A stretch of DNA of 64,000 nt from Sinotaia quadrata. Lineage: Eukaryota; Mollusca; Gastropoda; Architaenioglossa; Viviparidae. This document shows, one piece after another, positions 59,863 through 64,000 of this stretch. The stretch spans positions 92,877,135-92,941,134 of the forward strand of contig CM054180.1 of the NCBI GenBank assembly GCA_028829895.1. The letters are read 5' to 3'. Under the pieces are notes generated by a model. The model did not search any database. It saw nothing but the letters and a program-made list of their open reading frames with translations, and was not told where the DNA came from. Both the position numbers and the translations under genes were made by a program. Numbering within the stretch: the stretch's first letter is position 1; each line of letters begins with the position of its first letter.

Positions 59863-59919
59863 TTCCGTCAAAACTTTGCATCCCATATCAACGTTGCCAT
59901 GGACCGTGATTTGACAAAA
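59857..59919 (-). CDS. modular gene: three-finger domain 1, exon B (type 1)
   Basis: 63 nt, phase 0-0, acceptor TTTTTGCAG, donor ATGCAG/GTATTT. Encodes FCQITVHGNVDMGCKVLTEM plus Gln, two cysteines. Several donor-like copies lie just downstream in the intron within the 47-bp array, so alternative donors are possible. Confidence 0.78.
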
Positions 59920-60510
59920 CTGCAAAAACACATTCCAGTAGTTTATTTAAAGTATTTTATAGAGAAACATGTCATTACGAACTAAAAGAAAGTGGGATGG
60001 CTTATATTTTGAAACCGGTGTGAGTACAGTTTCTGTCATTTGTCTTCATTTCAAACAGTAATGCACTTTACTATTATTATTGATTAATAGTTGTGTGCTA
60101 TATATCTGATATTTTAATTAGATTCATTTTCTTTTATATTGCACTTATCAGTTTTTTCTTTTAGTTTATTTGCCATTTAGCATTTCTTTTGAATTGCCTA
60201 AACAATCATTATAGTTCTGAAACAGTCTGCGCCCACCCACCCACCCAAAAAAAAATAATAATAAAATAAAACTGAAATAATAAATCAAATGAGAAAAATT
60301 AATTCAGACAACAAACTTTGATTGCATTTTAAGAGACATCAGTTTTATTTCTATTTTCCGATGTCAATTATATAAAATGATGTATTGCTTTTCTTAACTT
60401 TCTTGATTTCGATTTTTATGTTGGTGTTAATCATTCTTAACATGGGATCCTGATCCTGTCGTTGTTAATGACTACGCAGTCCTGACAGATTTTAATTGTG
60501 AACGGATTAC

Positions 60511-60674
60511 CTCCTCGTTCTGGCACGCCCATTGACCGCTAGAGCAGGTGCTGAGACTGTCACCATGGTTACAGGCAGACGAGTAACATGAGTGACGTGC
60601 ATGTGTTGGCACAACATTCTCTGAGGTTGGATCTGATGATGCAAGTGTTGACACAACATTCTCTGAGGTTGGAT
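60511..60674 (-). CDS. modular gene: three-finger domain 1, exon A (type 1)
   Basis: 164 nt, phase 1 in (acceptor ATATCATCAG), phase 0 out (GAG/GTAATC). Carries the duplicated SSDPTSENVV Ser/Thr stretch and RHSCYSSACNHGDSLSTCSS then GQWACQNE. Same length as its paralogue at 55653-55816. The intron to exon B is 591 bases here but 7.07 kb in domain 2. Confidence 0.82.
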
Positions 60675-60699
60675 CTGATGATATAATGGTGTACATCTA

Positions 60700-61250
60700 A
60701 TTTAGCTCTAATCAAATGTGAAATAAAAGAGGAACTAAATAGAAAAATGAATAAACTGAGACAAATACAAAAATTCCTTTGGTAAAAACAAGGACGATCT
60801 AAGAAAATATGTGACTATCATTTTCACGGTGCGTTATCTGATATTCAGAGAAGTGTGATAATTATTATAACCTGCATTGGAACTGAAAGATGAGCGCAGG
60901 TTACTTACAATTGTTTGAAATATCTTACTTACGTATCAAATACTTCTGGACAGTTCGTGCTTGTACTTTGTTACTTTGACCTCATTATAATATTGTGATT
61001 ACTTATTGTTTTAATATTTTAATGACTTTAAGTGTGAATATGAAATGGCGTATTACACACATACGGTTTTAGTGTATACAAATTGCTTGTATGGGTACTG
61101 AAATTCACATCAGTTATCTCGAATTATATTCCAGTGCAATGGCATCTTGTAGTATTGCTTATATCTATATTTCAATAGATAAAGGTTATAGTTTAAAGGT
61201 TATAGTGTAAAGGTTATAGTTTAAAGGTTACATTGTAAAGATTATAGTTT
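60700..61250 (-). other. intron DNA, no exon seen
   Basis: AT-rich. The left part parallels 55820-56250 (for example ATACTTCTGGACAGTTCGTG at both). Short AAGGTTATAGTTTAAAGG repeats occur at 61185-61250. Confidence 0.5.
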
Positions 61251-61252
61251 AA

Positions 61253-61555
61253 AGGAGACAGTGAGTTGTTGCATGTCTCGATATTTGATACAATATTACC
61301 TAATTCAGTGAGTTGTTGTATGTCTCGATATTTGATACAATATTACCTAATTCAGTGAGTTGTTGTATGTCTCGATATGTCTCGATATTTGATACAATAT
61401 TACCTAATTCAGTGAGGTGTTGTATGTCTCGATATGTCTCGATATTTGATAAATATTACCTAATCCAGTGAGGTGTTGTATGTCTCGATATGTCTCGATA
61501 TTTGATACAATATTACCTAATTCAGTGAGTTGTTGTATGTCTCGATATTTGATGA
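61253..61555. repeat. 47-56 bp minisatellite, 6 copies
   Basis: Unit contains CAGTGAGTTGTTGTATGTCT and CGATATTTGATACAATATTA; three copies have an extra CGATATGTCT. Confidence 0.92.
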
Positions 61556-61559
61556 GTAG

Positions 61560-62290
61560 CAAATAGAGAATAACTTCGTAAGCATGGCTGTTCAGATTAG
61601 GCCAATTCCAAACATGATATTCACTGAGGGAAGTTACAATTTAATGCAGACGTATTTTATTTATTTTAAAAGATTGAATTTCATAAGATTAAAGTTATAT
61701 GAAGACTACACCCTAAACCGTGTATGTAATTTTGGAGTGTTAATTATGACACACTAGAGCAGAGGACTTGTGTTTTTGTCAAATGTTATTTCTTTAGCAT
61801 AAGGAGTGTATGCGCATAGTGTTAATACTAACATTTTCACCAAATCCTTCTTTAATCATTTTATTAAATATTCTCTGAAATCATGACTTTGAAACTGATT
61901 ATTTTAAGCAAAACACCTATATATTGATTTATTTGATTTGATTAGTTGATCTAATTTCCTCTTCGCTTGTCTTTAAGGTTATATAACTATTATGGTGAAT
62001 TAATTTACAGTTGTGTCATTATTGTAAAGTAGAGTGGGATAATAGTGAACTTAATATTTTATCTGAAACTTCGAATGTTTTTACAGATATATGGCAATAT
62101 GGTTTTAAGCTTACGCAGTATGCTTACTAAATTATCAAATTTGAATTTAAAAATGCATACAGGAGTAACAACTTGAATTAGTAGATATTACATTCAGATC
62201 GTGGACAGATAAATATGTATTGTATTGTTTTCAAACATTAATCTGACCTATTTATTTTTTAAAAATAATACCACATTGTAACATTGTTAC
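61560..62290 (-). other. intron DNA, no exon seen
   Basis: Unique-looking AT-rich sequence without recognisable features. Confidence 0.5.
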
Positions 62291-62304
62291 TAGCTACACC
62301 ATAC

Positions 62305-62449
62305 CCTGACTTGCTGATATCGACATAACAGACTCCGACAGGATTCGAACACACTGATCATCCTCACAACAGTAGTGGCAAGCGTGTTCTGAGGGCAACG
62401 TAGGGATGACACATGTGTCACTACTGCTGGCGTTTCTCTCTTGGCAACG
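62305..62449 (-). CDS. modular gene: last exon of a further upstream three-finger domain
   Basis: 145 nt, phase 0 in (acceptor TTTCTCACAATCAG), phase 1 out (donor CAGG/GTATGG). Encodes RCQERNASSSDTCVIPTLPS, then EHACHYCCEDDQCVRILSES and a short tail. It has the same six-cysteine layout and phases as the exon C copies at 58.2 and 46.7 kb but is more diverged, so it is an older module. Its exons A and B should lie upstream, at higher coordinates beyond the window or in the unread end; I did not find them before 64000. Confidence 0.8.
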
Positions 62450-62636
62450 CTGATTGTGAGAAAAAAATACATTTCTGTCATTTTATTTTGTTCCAAACGT
62501 GTGTTCCTCAGTGTCAAACGTTGAGATAATAAGAAATATTTCATATGTACATATGTACATACATTAAGCTTACACAGATAAACTGCTCGAAAATCCAAAA
62601 ATGTCTGCTGGTCTATTACTACTATATCTATCTATG

Positions 62637-62638
<2 letters not shown>

Positions 62639-62724
<86 letters not shown>
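62639..62724. repeat. CT microsatellite
   Basis: Uninterrupted CT run of about 85 bases. Confidence 0.98.
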
Positions 62725-62727
<3 letters not shown>

Positions 62728-62874
62728 ATATATATATATTTCCGAATAAAACAATAACAGAGTCTATGTCTCCTAACAGTAAGTCACATTTCTTCAATCT
62801 CTGCTTGCTTTAGTTTTCTTGTATTTTATAAAGCAGGTGTCATTTGGCACATTTCATTTCCAGTGCAGTCTTTT

Positions 62875-62995
62875 TTATTTATAATACATTTCACGTGGGC
62901 CCTGATTATAGAATTTATTTATAATACTTGTGACGTGGGCCCTGATTATAGAATTTATTTATAATACTTTTCACCTGGGCCGTGATTATAGAATT
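62875..62995. repeat. about 50-bp repeat, 2-3 copies
   Basis: Unit contains GTGGGCCCTGATTATAGAAT and TTATTTATAATAC. Confidence 0.88.
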
Positions 62996-63025
62996 TGCAT
63001 GTACTGTGCTCTATTTGTTTTTATG

Positions 63026-63034
63026 CGCGCGCGC

Positions 63035-63091
<57 letters not shown>
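63026..63091. repeat. GC then GT microsatellite
   Basis: GCGCGCGCGCGC followed by a GT run of about 50 bases. Confidence 0.98.
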
Positions 63092-63092
<1 letters not shown>

Positions 63093-63284
63093 ATGTTACT
63101 ATTATTATTGTTGTGGCTTTTAGCAGTAGTAGTTGGTGTAGGAGTACTGATAGAGCTATTGTTAATATTAAAATTAATCACTATTAAGATCAGGGAAATA
63201 TTTCCGTTTTGTTTCAATGTACGCCTCAGCATTGAACAGGAAATCATTTTTTTTTAGGTCAATTACTGCTTACTAATTACGTCA

Positions 63285-64000
63285 CCAACATAGCAAGCGT
63301 CGTTATTTATATTTTATTGATATATAACCAGTAAAGCAAAAGTCGTTTTTTATACTTTACATTTTAATTGATATATAACCAGTAAAGCAAAAGTAGTTTT
63401 TTATATTTTACATTTTAATTGATATATAACCAGTAAAGCAAAAGTCGTTATTTATATTTTACATTTTAATTGATATATAACCAGTAAAGCAAAAGTCGTT
63501 ATTTATATTTTACATTTTAATTGATATATAACCAGTAAAGCAAAAGTCGTTATTTATATTTTACATTTTAATTGATATATAACCAGTAAAGCAAAAGTCG
63601 TTATTTATATTTTACATTTTAATTGATATATAACCAGTAAAGCCAAAGTCGTTATTTATATTTTACATTTTAATTGATATATAACCAGTAAAGCCAAAGT
63701 CGTTTTTTATATTTTACATTTTAATTGATATATAACCAGTAAAGCAAAAGTAGTTTTTTATATTTTACATTTTAATTGATATATAACCAGTAAAGCAAAA
63801 GTCGTTATTTATATTTTACATTTTAATTGATATATAACCAGTAAAGCAAAAGTCGTTATTTATATTTTACATTTTAATTGATATATAACCAGTAAAGCAA
63901 AAGTCGTTATTTATATTTTACATTTTAATTGATATATAACCAGTAAAGCAAAAGTCGTTATTTATATTTTACATTTTAATTGATATATAACCAGTAAAGC
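63285..64000. repeat. 51-bp minisatellite, about 14 copies, running off the window
   Basis: Homogeneous array with unit ATTGATATATAACCAGTAAA and CGTTATTTATATTTTACA. Variation is limited to a few bases (GTAG/GTCG, TTTTTT/TTATTT, AAAGCC/AAAGCA). The last base of the window is still within a unit. Confidence 0.97.

Overview
The window is AT-rich animal nuclear DNA. The few recognisable coding pieces are short exons bounded by GT-AG splice sites, separated by large introns packed with micro- and minisatellites and non-LTR retrotransposon debris. There is no sign of bacterial gene organisation. Three-finger (Ly6/uPAR-like) and ShKT domain families, an R4/Dong-like element with TAA tails and a second non-LTR family point to an invertebrate, probably a lophotrochozoan such as a mollusc. 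I cannot name the species.

The main content is the 3' part of one large modular gene on the minus strand. I found 22 candidate exons between 62449 and 19926. Each has an acceptor and a donor, and the phases agree through the whole chain. Their lengths sum to 2262 nt, exactly 754 codons including the stop. In transcript order they are: the last exon of a three-finger domain entering from outside the window (62.4 kb); two complete 12-cysteine three-finger modules of three exons each (60.6/59.9/58.2 kb and 55.7/48.6/46.7 kb); a small linker (45.8 kb); three ShKT exons (45.3, 41.5, 41.1 kb); two 27-nt linker exons (37.6, 37.0 kb); two more ShKT exons (36.2, 32.3 kb); four near-identical 51-nt Thr/Pro linker exons (31.3, 30.4, 29.4, 28.5 kb); a 48-nt linker (26.8 kb); and a different two-exon three-finger domain (24.2 and 19.9 kb) ending in a stop codon. 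Module boundaries are phase 1, the usual signature of exon-shuffled extracellular proteins. The 5' end and any signal peptide lie upstream, outside the window. The predicted C-terminus has no hydrophobic tail, so secretion is more likely than GPI anchoring at that end.

Two further three-finger exons lie downstream on the same strand: an orphan type-1 last exon at 18.3 kb that lacks one cysteine, and a second stop-containing last exon at 9.4-9.6 kb that could be an alternative terminal exon or part of a neighbouring gene copy.

The gene has clearly grown by tandem duplication: a roughly 0.9 kb unit repeated four times (28.4-31.3 kb), a 3.9-4.9 kb unit carrying an ShKT exon (32.1-41.3 kb), and multi-kilobase three-finger modules (15.4-18.5, 46.2-55.8, 56.7-60.7 kb). 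Other regions hold two decayed non-LTR reverse transcriptase fragments (5.0-5.9 and 10.5-11.5 kb, the first with an inverted 5' piece), an RNase H remnant (27.1-27.7 kb), three tandem 5'-truncated R4/Dong-like copies (50.4-53.25 kb), a four-copy unidentified dispersed element, and dozens of tandem arrays. Some of these arrays incorporate splice donors of the gene. All calls come from reading the sequence by eye; no database search or alignment program was run.
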